Assembly: GCA_905250075.1 (NCBI GenBank)
Contig: CAJNOP010000087.1
Coordinates: 246,819 to 310,818 of the forward strand
Origin: Rotaria sp. Silwood1
Lineage: Eukaryota; Rotifera; Eurotatoria; Philodinida; Philodinidae
DNA: 64,000 nucleotides
Reading direction: 5' to 3'
The notes beneath the pieces were generated by a model that did not search any database, was not told the origin of the DNA, and saw nothing but the letters and a program-made list of their open reading frames with translations. Below, piece after piece: positions 46,950 to 58,804 of the stretch. A program made the translations under genes and the position numbers. The first letter of the stretch is position 1. Every line of letters begins with the position of its first letter.

Positions 46950-48854
46950 ATGCCGTTATGATTATTCACTTTCCATATGATCTTAAATCAAGAAATAACG
47001 TTTACACCATAGTTCCAGTGTCTAAGAAAAATAAGCGAACAGAATCCTGATTCATTTGATTCATTTGATGTGCCATCTTGATTACGCATAGAAGTTCAGT
47101 CATTTTGTTTTGAAATAATTGACATAGATGAACCTGATTATTGGCATTTTTCGAATCATTTAGGCGTCATGTGAGAATATTAATAAGCTATTCAATCGAT
47201 ATATGTAAGCTATGGTAGACAAAATAGGTTAACAGAATCAACTGACGATGATGATTATTCATTTGATCAATTAATCGCAAACACTGATTCTTGTCGAGTC
47301 AATGGTTTCATGCCAATAAGATAGATGAACCAAATTTTCAAGACATGTGGAAAATAGTCATACATTGGATGTCGGATCTTCATTCTTGAGCGGCAAGCGA
47401 TATATCGCTCACAACTGACAAAAATTAATAAACTAAGCCATTGGGTACCGAGCAGTTCGTCTTTCATGTGACTGTTGATCACCCTCATAACTCTAAAACT
47501 ACAAATCGATATAAATAAAGTAGTTGAAAAATATCTATGCAATAAGACTGATTTGATTTTCATGTAGTCGTTGAGCAACTCAATGATTTGCACTATTAGG
47601 TTCAAACTGAGTACCATAGATGAGTAAGACCATTGGAGAAATCATAGCTAATCAATTGCTGTATCGTTTTCTAAATATGGATATACTCTAAACCGTTGTG
47701 CCGATGCATACCACATCACTGAACAAAAGTATTGGAGACCGGAAGATAAAGAGATGTTTATTGATTTACTATGCCATCACCTCTGAAAAAGATTAACTCG
47801 AATATATGATTTTATAGTCCACGAAATAAGTGTACAAATTTCTCTTAAGTATCATTCGTCAATCTTGCGATTATGGATTAATTCATTGACTTAAAACATT
47901 TCTTTGGATATGAGTAGAAGAAAACGAATAAAGTCATTGGTTGATAAGGATTCATTTACTACAAGGTATGCAATCAGTAACACAAATCGTATGTTTATGT
48001 GCGAAAGTCCTAATGTATACGGATGAAATAACAATCATGATAATTCATGATTCCTGCCATCTTCAACTCATATTGCTAGTTAGTAACTTTCTTTGTAGAA
48101 ACGAGAACGTTAAATGGACATGGCAATGGTGAAATCAATTAATTTGTTATGTAATGGTCGGTGAAACGAATATTTCATCTTATTTCATTGTCATGCTGAA
48201 AAATGTATGAATGAAACCTTCGTTGCATAATTCCACTGTGATCTATGCTCATTGAACAGCTAACTTTGCATAAACTTTGAAAATGAATCGAAAACAGATG
48301 AATAAAACGGTTACTGTACGATTATTCATTTACATAAAGAAATCTTTGGAATTTTAGACGCTTCAAGACTAATTTTGCGATTGATTAGTATTTCAGAATG
48401 CAACAATCTTCATTTTGATTTATCGTTCATGCGGTATTCAATCAATTGGTTGAATTTCTATCAATGATTTGAGTGAAATTAAGTTTAGTGAACCAAGCCA
48501 TTTTAGAAAGCGTTATTATAATTCTTTTGTTATGTATATGATGATCTATTTCCACCAACACACATAGTTTGTTTCACTATGATTAAAGTAGGTGAAAATA
48601 TTCGTTCAGATGATTCATTTAACGTGTAATGATAGATTGGTTTGGCGTTTTTCAAATCTTGTTTTCTCAAGTGAAATAGGCAAACAAAGTAATGATCGTA
48701 GTTATCTATTTGCCACATGATAGGAGATTATGCCACGAACTCTAAAGTACTGTATAAAGGTTAGTAAAATTCATGAACAGAAGATTGGTTCAGGATATTT
48801 GGCAACTTTGTATTCTCTAATTTATTGATGAATTCATAAGCATCGCTTTAGTAT
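46950..48854 (-). repeat. Decayed part of the 93-bp array
   Basis: Degenerate relatives of the 93-bp unit: GTTTCACTATGATTAAAGTA and GTGAAAATATTCG at 48569 and TTTTCTCAAGTGAAATAGGC at 48661 align with GCTTCGAAGTGAGCAAAAGA and GTGAACAGAAG. The minus-strand frame 47267-47617 (116 codons) contains IIELLNDYMKIKSVLLHRYF, resembling the 31-residue consensus from the sharp array, so the strand and frame are recognisable even here. The left limit is approximate. Confidence 0.5.
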
Positions 48855-50180
48855 CTCAAAAAATAATTGATTACAATCTTGCAACATGTTATTAAGACTC
48901 CTTTGCCATGTGATTATTCGATCAACCGACTGAATCGCCACACTTGCTTCGAAATGAGCATAATAGATGAATACAACTCTCTTCAGGAATATTCCTTTCA
49001 ATTGCAGTATTCAATCAACTGACTGAATCGCAACCGTTGCTTCGAAGTGAGCAGAAAAAGTGAACATAAGTATTTTCATGAATGTTCTTTTGTCATGTAA
49101 TCTTCGATCAGCTGATCGAGTCGTAACTTTTGCTTCGATGTGAGCAAAAGAAGTAAACAGAAGTATATTGATGAATATTTGTTTGCCATGTGATCTTCGA
49201 TTGACTCACTGAGTCACAAAGCTTGCTGCGAAGTGAACAAAAGAGATGAACAAAAGTCTAATAAGTAATGCTCCTTTATCATGTGATTTTAGATCAGCCG
49301 ACGAAGTCGCAACATGTGCTTCGAAGTGAACAAAAAAGCTGAACAAAAGTCTCTTTAGGAATGTTTCATTCCGATGTGCTCTTCGATCAGCTAAACGAGC
49401 CGCAAAGTTTTATTCGAAATACATAAAAGAGGTGAACAGAAATATTTTGATGAATGATCCTTTCCCATATGATCTCTGATCAACTGACCAAATCATAACG
49501 TTTGCATCGAAGTGAGCAAAAGAGGTGAACAAGAGTCTTCTGAGTAATTTTCCTCTGCCACGTGATTATTGATCACGTTGGCTGAGTTGTAACTTCTGTT
49601 TCAAAGTGAAAAAAACAGGTGAATTGGAGTCTGCTGAGTGATTTTCCTTAGCCATGTGGTCTTTGGTCAACTAACCGAGTCGTAGCGTTTGCTTCGAGGT
49701 GAAAAAAAAAGGTGAATAGGATACTGATGGATAATATTGCTTCGAAATATGATCTTCTATTAGCTGACCAATTTGCAACATTTGCTTCGAAGTGAGAAGA
49801 AGAGATGAACAGAAGTATTTTGATAGATGTTCTTCTGCCATGTGATTATCTATCAGTTGACTGAGTCGCAACATTCACTTCAAAGTGAGCAAAAGAGGTG
49901 AATAGAAGTATATTGATGAATGTTTCTTTGCCATTTGATCTTCGATCGGCTGATCAAGTCGCAACATTTGCTTCGAAGTGTCCAAAAGAGATGAACAAAA
50001 ATTTGATGAGTAATGTTGCTTTGCCACGTGGTCTCCGATGAACTGATCGAATCACAACGCTTGCTCCGAAGTAAGCAAAAGGGGTGAACAGAAGTCTGAT
50101 GAACAATGTCCCCTTACCACGTGATCTCGGATCAGCTTACCAAGTTACAACAGTTGCTTCACAGTGAACAGAACATATGA
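48855..50180 (-). repeat. 93-bp tandem array, 14 units, 31-codon period
   Basis: The word TTCGAAG (or a one-base variant) lies at 48948, 49041, 49134, 49227, 49320, 49413, 49506, 49600, 49693, 49786, 49879, 49972, 50065 and 50158: steps of 93 with a single 94. Units differ by roughly 15-20% substitutions by eye yet almost no indels. Read on the minus strand each unit gives a 31-residue repeat with QMLRLGQLIEDHMAKEHSS-like text. Some units have in-frame stops at the same arginine codon (TGA in 49972-50065, TAA in 50065-50158), so no long protein is encoded now. No known repeat family recognised. Could be a decayed repeat-protein gene or a satellite. Confidence 0.8.
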
Positions 50181-51177
50181 AAGAAGAAATCATCTCTGTT
50201 TATGTGAGAAGCATTGATGGTCGTTTTTTTTTATGGTTCTTTTTTGAGTGGAAATTTTTTTTTAATGGTTCTTTGGATAATAAAATATAATAACGTCACT
50301 AGAGATAGAACTGGTTTGGTTACAAAGCATTATGAGAGAATCTCGTATGAATATGTTAACTTGATAAATTTATTAATATGTCTATCTAAAGGCTTTAAAA
50401 ATAAAAATGTTTGCATTGAAAATATAAAACGGACATCAATTTTGATTCATATCAATCTCACTGATTAAAATGAACATATTCGTCAAATTGATTTTGTCCA
50501 ATAAAAATGACTTTTAATAAAAACTATGAAGACAAAGTGATAGAAATATTTCGTTGTAATCCATTAAATTGAAGTAAATCGTAATTTATGTGTTTTATCA
50601 TGAGAAGCCGCATTGTTTCATATTTTTAATATAAAATTCATAAAATTCATGTTTCTGTGTAACTTTCAATTACTTGAATATCATGGTGAAGAGAAACAGT
50701 TAGGATGCTTTATATTTTTTAAATTCGTTCTTAAAGCAAAATCTTTGAAAACACTCAATCAATGATGTTGACAGTTCTCTGAGTGGCCTATAAAACTGAA
50801 ATATGAACAATTTTTAAAGCATAGTGTTTCGATTTTCTGTATAAAAACATTTTCACTAGCGAAAAAAAGGTTTAACACATTTTTCGCGTTTAGCCAACGC
50901 TTTCGTTAGTCAACCACGACTGAAAATATTTTTATATCATGTTCAATGTAGAATTTAACGCACTAAACTTTTGTATAATGCACTTATTTTAATATCAAAT
51001 AAATAATTGATTATTCGTTAACAAGTGGATATTTAATAGTTTTTAATAGTTAATGAGTAACTAATGAACCTTATAGCTTTGTTTTCAACGTCTAAGTATT
51101 CGACGAGCAAGCGAATCGAAAATAAAACAAAATTGCCTAATTATTGTTTCAAAATAAACAATGTTTTCAGGTTTGAG
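50181..51177. other. Intergenic, no gene
   Basis: AT-rich; the 84-codon frame at 50214-50468 has no recognisable domain. Confidence 0.4.
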
Positions 51178-53305
51178 TAGAGGGCTGCAGGGTACGCTAT
51201 TTTGACAACCCGACCCTGCCCTGCTCTTTAAGTTTTTTCGCGTACCCTACCCTGACCTACCCTATTCAAAACCAGAGAAAATTTCCAACTTTCGTATCAA
51301 TTTATTATACAATTTCGTTCGGCTTGTTACAATCATAAAGCAAAAAAAACAAAATTATATATCTCGAAAATTTCTAATCATCAAAATATCATCAACAATA
51401 TCTGAATTTAAAAACTGTTTTCTTTTTTCTAATATTCGACCTAATGAACTAAAAAACACGCTCGAATGTAGCTGAACTTGCAAGAATTCCAAATAAGAGA
51501 TGTTTCAAAAATATCACCCGAGGCTTATCTCACCTTATACGTGTTATTCTTGGGAAAATATTTTCATTCTCTATGCTGCTTTGCAGTTTCATCACTTGCT
51601 CCTCTCCGAAATTCACGAACATCAATTATGAATGCCTTTCAACGACTTAGCTAATAAAGCAAGTTGTGGAAATATGAAAGAATGCTTTTACCACCATCTT
51701 AACAACGTATCATCATTGGAAAATGAAAGCTTGGTGTTAATATGGCGATCAAGTTCATCAGAATTATCATTACAATCCTCGTCCTCATATACTGCAAATC
51801 CTTGCATAACATCTTTTTGCATCACTGAATTGTTTTTCTTTTTTTTTGACGTCTTATTAGCAATATTGATTTTTGTTGTAAATGTTAAAGATGAATCTTC
51901 TTGTTAAATACCAATTGTTTGAATTATTTGTCGAGTATCAGCATAAATTTCATTTCGAAAGCTGCTACTCAATGTCTAAGGCAAATTTCATAGATAAAAG
52001 AATGATTTGGTGGTAAAAATTAGCTTACTAAAAATTTTTTTGTTGCTGGATAAAAAGAGGTAGCAATACAATGCAAAGACGCTAAATAAATCTTTTCGTC
52101 CAGCATCTTTGAAACAAGTATTTTTGAATTGAGCTAATAATAAATGATCATCTTCTTTAATTGGACATGAATTTTTCAGTTTCGTGAACCAAGGTGCAAC
52201 TGCATGGGGAGTTGAAGATGTATCAGCAGATAATTATTCACTATCTACTTTAAATAAGGATAAAAATTTTACTAAATCCAATAATAAATTTCGATTGATT
52301 TCATTCAAGTAATAAGTTTTGTTTCGATAAAGCAAAAAGATCTTCACATTTTTAAAAATTAAATGATATAGATTAACGTATATCATGAATAGAATTACAA
52401 AGTGTATCAACATTCAACTTAAGACAAGTTTGTAATAGTTGATTCATTTCACATCTTTTGATATATATGTAAATCCTCACCCTTCACAATATTGAAAGGT
52501 CGAATATCAAATGAATAAATTTTTGCACAAGCAATTGTTATTGATCATTTATCATCCACTGTCACACTAACTTCAGTGGTTTTGATAAATAACTATCAAG
52601 GGTTTTATTGTTTTTTAGTGTATTTGATTTAACCAAACAGTTTTTAACATGATAGCTAGTTGTAGAAGTTCCATTTGATATGGAATATATGATAATATCT
52701 CATAGCACAATCGACATTGTACGAATGGTTGATATTCATTATTTAAACATTTAATACGTAATAAATGTTCCCAAAATGAACCGTGAGATGACGATGGTGG
52801 TTCTACTATTGCTATAAATTCACCACTTTTAAGTTTTTCTATCATGTCCTTCTTTTTTCGTTCCGTATCCTTTTTTGAACTAGACATAGTCAATATATCA
52901 CTAGCAGAAAAATCTAATTGATATTGATTATGATATCCGAAAGATTAATTAATGATGATAATAGAGAAAAGAATAACATAAAACTCAAAATAAGAAAACT
53001 AGATGCACACTTGAGTAGGGTACAATATATAATAAATAGGTTACCGACATGTCTGTTCCTATTGAATATCTTTGCGACTAATCTAAATTGATTTTTCAGT
53101 TCATTTTCACTTCTATCTTTTTCTTAATGCATCACTTTAGAAAAGATATCGACAATATCTAGCGCATAAAATTAGTCATAGGTTGACAGATTACGACGAT
53201 CGTGCCCTGTAACCTGTCCTGTAAATATTTTCACAAGCTGGTCCTGTCCTGTCCTGCCCTGCCATGGCAGGGTAGGGCAGATTATCTATACCCTGCAGGG
53301 CTCTA
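51178..53305 (-). mobile_element. Decayed hAT-family DNA transposon, 2.1 kb
   Basis: Termini TAGAGGGCTGCAGGG (51178) and the complement of CCCTGCAGGGCTCTA (ending 53305) match at 13 of 15 bases; CCTGCCCTGC and GTACCCTACCCTG words continue the subterminal regions at both ends. The flanking octamers (GGTTTGAG, AAGGAGCC) do not match, so the target duplication has been lost or the boundary is slightly off. Transposase remnants are on the minus strand. Confidence 0.8.
51590..52893 (-). pseudogene. hAT transposase with BED zinc finger, broken
   Basis: The N-terminal piece (52893 down to 52615) carries a lysine-rich start and a BED finger: SFWEHLLRI, then CRLC (cysteines 60 and 63), with the histidine half lost to a frameshift. 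About 900 bases further, the minus strand encodes LLRWW, a stop, then KHSFIFPQLALLAKSL (about 51627-51712), the dimerisation domain at the C-terminus of hAT transposases. Between them are many stops. Function lost. Confidence 0.75.
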
Positions 53306-53949
53306 AAGGAGCCATCGGCAATCTAATTTTTATATTAAGATTTTCTAGTTTTTTTTTATACGTGTTATAAACAACATTCAAATATGTACTTATTAAGTCG
53401 ATCAGGCATGAATATTGCAGTGTTTTCGTTCTAAATATTAATTCTCTGTTCATATTATTGATTAAGTTTTATTAGTACCTTTCGGAATAGTCCATGTCTA
53501 GCATTATAATGAGTTGTGCTGAGATTGAAGTTGATGATCTATATTACTAGCTCTAATGGGTGTGAATGTGGCTGTTGGTATCGAGAAAAAACGACATACT
53601 AGCATCCACACCCACCCACACCTTCTGACTTTTTGCTTGTTAAAAAATTTATTCAATTATTTGTCTCTATGAATCAAACTATTTTAGAAACAAAAATTGT
53701 CATAAAGTGACACATCTATTTCATGCCATTTTGAACAAAACTTTAGTAAATGATCGACAACTTACTGACAGCAAAAGATCAATCTCGATTATAATTGAAT
53801 AATAAAAAACTGAAATAAACTGTAGAGAACAAATGAAAAAAGATGAAGCAGAATATATACTCTCTATTGTAGAGAATATTTGATACAAGCGCGTATGTCT
53901 ACCAATGTTTTTCTCGGCATGATTGATTTAGACATTAGTAGAAAACACA
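53306..53949. other. 3' flank of the neprilysin gene
   Basis: Holds one TGTGGG fold-back (53557-53622, listed separately). No gene otherwise. Confidence 0.35.
53557..53622. repeat. TGTGGG fold-back
   Basis: ATGGGTGTGAATGTGGCTGT, spacer TATCGAGAAAAAACGACATA, then CATCCACACCCACCCACACC. G-rich arm first. Located about 330 bases past the neprilysin stop codon. Confidence 0.7.
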
Positions 53950-56900
53950 CTACCACACGGTGCATTTATTCACTCGGCTATTGCCTTGACCTGGTTTACA
54001 GCCAAAAGCTTTGTCGAACTCAATAAAATTCGACGTAGGACCAAGTACTCTAAAAACAAAAATTATTTATGATAGTACAGGAAGATGTATAAGAGAAACT
54101 CTACCTGAATTGTGATGGTGAGTGTTTATCTATCAGCATATAAGTGTTCGCAATTTGGTCTGTCATTTTCGTACACCATATGTAACCAAAACTGAGAAAG
54201 AACATCTGTTCTGCTGAATATTTGGCTAGACCTGGAAGCTTCTTGTCAACATTTTTATGAGTCTTAGCCCACTGTTGATACGCCTTGAAAAGATACAAGT
54301 TTTAAATTCGAATCAGTGAATGATAAAAATTACGAAGAAAGTCTGTTTTAATGCAGCATTATCAGCAATGTCTTCATTCTCTGTTATTTCACCTCTCACC
54401 TAAATAAAAAAGAGTTCTTTACCTGCACAAACTGAAACTGAAAGAAAGAAAGACCTGACGATTGATTTGAGTCCAAGTGTAATTGTTGTACTGTTCAATG
54501 ATACATTTTTTGCGTTCGTGAAACGCTTCGATAGTGTCATTAGTCCACCAGGAAACTTTGTTTCCATCCATGTCATACTTCCGACCGTTATCATCAAAAC
54601 CATGTGCAATCTCATGCCCCATGATAAAGCCAATGCCTAAAGTCAATACCATTTTTTGCTTCTTGCTTCGAACTGAATCCATTCTTACCGCCATAATTGA
54701 GATACCTATCAAGTACATAAGATATATTTTAATATGAGCAAATGACTTTTTACTTTGGTGCATCTTTGTCGAACAAGGGTGTTTGAAGAGAAGCAGCTGG
54801 AAAAGCTGAAGAGAAACTAAGATATAACATTTTATTGTCAGAATGCATTTCGTACTGATCTCATTGAATGATAGATGATGTATGGCATTGACATCTGTGG
54901 GCATAATACCAATCCATTCGTTTCTATTGACTGAATCACGAAGTACACGAAGATTTCTTTTCAAATTTAGTTGAATTAAACTCAAAACGTTTGGCATAAA
55001 AGATGAATTGAAGTTATACTAGATTTGAAACAAAAAAGAAGAATAAATGGTAACAAAAAATAGATTGTCATTTTATATTACACCTCAGCATAGTCTTTCT
55101 CAAGTTTTACTACATCATTATTTTCCAAATAATCAGGATAACCAACTTTTTCGGTCATAGCTCGAGCCTGTATAAAAAGCAGTTTTATTCCTAGTTCAAG
55201 ATCAATCCATTGATTATTCTACTTTTTTAATCGCCGCAATTTTTGATTTCGAATCCATCCACATCGATTGATTGATCATGTTGATGAATACATTTCGAAT
55301 AGTGTTGATCATTTCGAGTGCCTATCAAAGAATGAAAAACCAACATTTAATATCAATGGTTTATTATTGCCAGTACCTCTTTCTGAGCATCCTTATCAAA
55401 ATATTCATTGATATACATTTTGGAGGTCACCAAGCCCATAACTGCATCGACGTAACTAGCACATATAACTGGGCGTGGTCGTTCAGCATTGATGCCTTGG
55501 AATGCATAGCTATACTGTTTTGCGATATCTCGAAATCGTCTTGGCATATTCCAAGCTCGATTCATCATGAAAAGCCATATCATATAGTTCTGCATGGTAC
55601 GCGGTGATTGTTGATCAACAATTGATGAAATATCGCGCATAACTTTAGGTGCCAAAACAGTTACAATGTCTGAATCGATGAGCGACACATTTCCGAACAG
55701 ATACAAACGACGAAGATAATTGGTAAAATCAGACTGAATGAATAGAAACATGAGGAGAAAATGGTAGAGAATATGAGAAAATTAACACTCACACTAATGT
55801 TGGCTGCACGCGAAAGGTTACCGACTGTTGTGCGGATAGTATTGCTTAAAGATTGTTTGTCTACTTTTATAGAGTACTATTTGAAAGAAATGAAACAGAA
55901 AGCACGTATGAAAAAAGAGATTTACTTTTAAAATTTCGATTTCAAACTGGACGACAGCAAGAATATCATCATCGATTTTTGATGTGTCGTTGGCCAATGC
56001 TAAAGTCAAGTTCTCAAAGAACTGCAAATAAGCTTCTGCTACTTTCGTTCCTTTGGTATAATGGATCAAATTTTCCTGAAGAAGATTAGTTGGGCCGATC
56101 TGAAAGATATACATTCATCATCAACGACTCTAACTATTGAGTCTTACTCGAATGCTTCGAACCGACGAATTTTGTTCGTCGATAGTTGTCTTTACTCTGT
56201 ACCATATGAAATTATTGTGCTGGCTTAATTTGAGCATTAGACGAGCAAAATCAAATTTTGTTTCGTTCCATGTCGAACCTTGCAAGATAGGCCATCCACC
56301 GAACTCTGTATTGATGAAGGAGAGTATTACATCGACACCTTCCGCTTCGATAGCACTTTCGTTGATACAGGAAGTATACAAGCGACGAGCATTAGTCATT
56401 GCTTTAGACTCTATTGTTCCATTCTGCGGTAATGATGAAAGCAGATCTTCGAAAAACAAGAAAATAAATAAAACACAGGGATAATTTACTGTACCGACAA
56501 GCGCGTTCTCCAACTTTGTCAACATTCCTGAAATAGAACGTTGCACACCATCTGAAAATGACAGAATATAGTATTCACTTGATTATCTAGAGCTTACTAT
56601 CAGGTGGTATTCGCGCCTGCTTAAGCCATGTTCCACAGGCGAACTCATAAAAATTTTCGCACGGATCCATTGTCTCATCAATACTTTCGAGCAGATAGTT
56701 TGCTAAATAGATAAAAAGATCCCCACTGATGTGACAAAATATACTGACCTGCTTTAATGCAATATGGAGTTAAGCACAAATCACTAGTATCATTAACTGA
56801 AGTTATTATTCAATCAAAGATTATATATCAGTTATTTTGCCTGCTTAGAATTCATTTGCACGTACCTGCCGTTATTGTTCGTTGATCTTTTATCTTGTTT

Positions 56901-57191
56901 AGTTCGATGTCGTATAAAACGAGCAATACGATTATGGAAATCAGTAACAGAATGATAATAATGCCAAGCAATCGTGATGTATAACATTTGTTCGATCGAG
57001 ATGACTGACTAAAATAATGAGAGATGAAATAACTGCACCCGAAATATAACTACTGGATGAACAACCCATCAATAACGCTTCGAAACCACTATTATTCATT
57101 TTCTCATTTTAATTTTTCTCATCAACTCACATTCAACTTACCTTTGATGAAAAGGCATATACAAGGTGTTCGCTTCTGAATCGCTTTGCAT
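53950..57191 (-). CDS. Neprilysin-family (M13) zinc metalloendopeptidase, 752 aa, 18 exons
   Basis: Minus-strand exons: 57191-57142, 57008-56866, 56796-56749, 56702-56598, 56551-56495, 56446-56148, 56099-55926, 55876-55793, 55733-55377, 55321-55223, 55167-55084, 55018-54856, 54805-54754, 54705-54689, 54636-54455, 54399-54334, 54283-54105, 54049-53950. Phases match at every junction; the sum is 2,259 bases. A short cytosolic N-terminus and one membrane helix (about residues 29-48) make a type II protein. Then follow CLTPYC (about residue 73), [15 protein letters not shown], the zinc site HEIAH within [13 protein letters not shown], the third ligand/proton site ENEDIADN, and the C-terminal CTVW. 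The family cleaves peptides outside the cell. Conserved HExxH and ExxxD argue for activity. The last exons have short introns, one with a 17-nt microexon. The main uncertainty is exon 16 and the donor after KQTFF. Confidence 0.9.
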
Positions 57192-57350
57192 CGCTATTGT
57201 TTTGATCCAACTGAAATATAAGTCTAGGTAAAGATATATGATTTGATAGTTCTCTTCAACCTTCCTTCTTCGGTCGCTCACGTAATATGATTGTAACAAT
57301 CCAACCTAACGTGTAAATTGTTGTTTAACCTCTATTGAAATTATCGCGAT

Positions 57351-57710
57351 GCCTTTCTCTGTCTTTTATCTGTCCATATTTTTATGTGCTTTCACTTCGT
57401 CCTTCTCCTATATTTACTTTGGAATAACATTATTAGCCTGTCCTATTCCTCGTATATAGTGTTATCCATAAAAGGAATAAACGCTATGTCTTTTTCCATT
57501 CCTTATGTTTATCTCGTTCTTGTCCTATATGCACTTTGAAATAGTATTATTAGCTTGTTCTTCCCTCGCGCATAGTGTTGCCTATAAAAGGAATAAACGC
57601 TATGTCTTTTTCCATTCGTCATGTTTACCTCGTTCTTCTCTTCGTGTATTTTGAAATCGCACGCTCGACGTGTCTTTCTCTCGCACATAGTTTTATCCAG
57701 GACTACGCGT
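57351..57710. repeat. 116-bp tandem repeat, about three units
   Basis: Units at about 57351-57482, 57483-57598 and 57599-57710 share GCTATGTCTTTTTCCATTC and end near ATAGTGTTATCCATAAAAGG (57468 and 57584; decayed in the third). TATAAAAGG in the second unit looks like a TATA box on the plus strand, but the adjacent gene is on the minus strand, so it is probably coincidental. Lies in the 5' flank of the neprilysin gene. Confidence 0.65.
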
Positions 57711-58804
57711 GGGAGGGTCTAGGTGTGGGTATGAGTGTAGGCTAGTGCTCGGCGTGACCGCCGTGACTTTTTTCAAAGATTGTGATCGTGACCGTGACCG
57801 AAGTTTGGTTACGGTCAGTCAAAGAAACGTTTTTGAAATTTTGGAAACCCCTGAGGGAGAGCACGGGCACTGCCGCGAAGTTACCCTCCACCGATCATCA
57901 CTTTTAATAGTAAACAGAACTCTAGTCTCAATCCTGTTTATTCCTTGAGAAATTTTGCAAGGATCTGTCAGGATCCTGAATCTTCAAGAACTTGTCAAGT
58001 TTTTCTCAGGATTCCGGCTCAATTCCTGATAATTCCTGCTGCCAGGATTTCTCACAGTTATACAGGATCCTGTTTAGGATTTCTTCCCGTTCCTGGCCAG
58101 ATGTGCTTGTAGATAATGAAAAGAGAATCCTTCAAGGATTCGTTCATTATCCTACTTAGAATCCTAACAGGAATAATAGAGAGGATTCTCTCAAGATTTT
58201 ATCAAATTTTAGACAAGATCTGATATGGATCTTGATACAAGGACCCAGTCAACTTTTGCAGCTAAAACTGAGGAGCATCTCAACAAAAAGCCAATAAGAG
58301 AGTATATCAGAGACTGCTTTTGTCAATTAATACAAGTAGAACCTCTGTTCACACCCACAAACACATCTTGTTTTCTAAATTATTCCAAGTTCAACAACAA
58401 TAGTAACCTGTTCCGGATCCTGATGTAATCTTTTTTCAAATCCTGTTAGGATCTTGAAATTCCGTGGCTACACACTTCTTTCAAGATTTCGTCGTTTCTT
58501 CAGGAAAAAAAGAGCGAATTCTGGAAGGATCCTGACTGAATCCATAAAGAACCTGGTAGGAAAACATCAAGGATTTTCTCTAGCGAAACTTTGCAATAGC
58601 TCTTTCTGAAAAGGTTTTTTTCATGCTGACAAACCAGAAAGAAGGGCCGTGACTCACGGTCATGGGCTGGACTCACCGTGACCGTGATCAAAAAAAGTTG
58701 GTCATGCCGGTCACTAGTGTGGGCATAGGTGTGGCTGTGATTGTGAATGGATGGGCTACCTGAGATATGATCAAGCCGCACCCACACTCCACATAACCAT
58801 ACCC
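57710..58804. repeat. TGTGGG fold-back interrupted by a MITE
   Basis: G-rich arm GTGGGAGGGTCTAGGTGTGG to GAGTGTAGGC (57710-57742), then the inserted element, then the arm resumes as GTGTGGGCATAGGTGTGG (58717), a spacer, and the C-rich arm GCCGCACCCACACTCCACA to about 58804. Without the insert it is a fold-back of about 120 bases like the others. Confidence 0.7.
57743..58716. mobile_element. 974-bp hAT-type MITE with 8-bp TSD in TGTGGG repeat
   Basis: Termini TAGTGCTCGGCGTGACC (57743) and TAGTGACCGGCATGACC (read inward from 58716) agree at 14 of 17 bases. Flanking octamers GTGTAGGC (57735-57742) and GTGTGGGC (58717-58724) agree at seven of eight, as expected for an aged hAT target duplication. 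Subterminal GTGACCGTGACC words occur at both ends. The centre (about 57940-58600) is rich in GGATCCTG-type words in both orientations. No transposase. The frame 57709-57948 crosses the boundary and is not a gene. Confidence 0.8.

Noticed and set aside
48855-50180. CRISPR array
   Set aside because: Units are contiguous and diverged over their full 93 bases, with no alternation of identical repeats and unique spacers; the genome is eukaryotic.
54419-54997. 192-codon minus-strand frame as a single exon
   Set aside because: It reads through introns; the spliced neprilysin model keeps all conserved motifs and phases.
57584-57592. TATAAAAGG as a promoter TATA box
   Set aside because: It is in a tandem repeat and points away from the neprilysin gene; no plus-strand gene follows.
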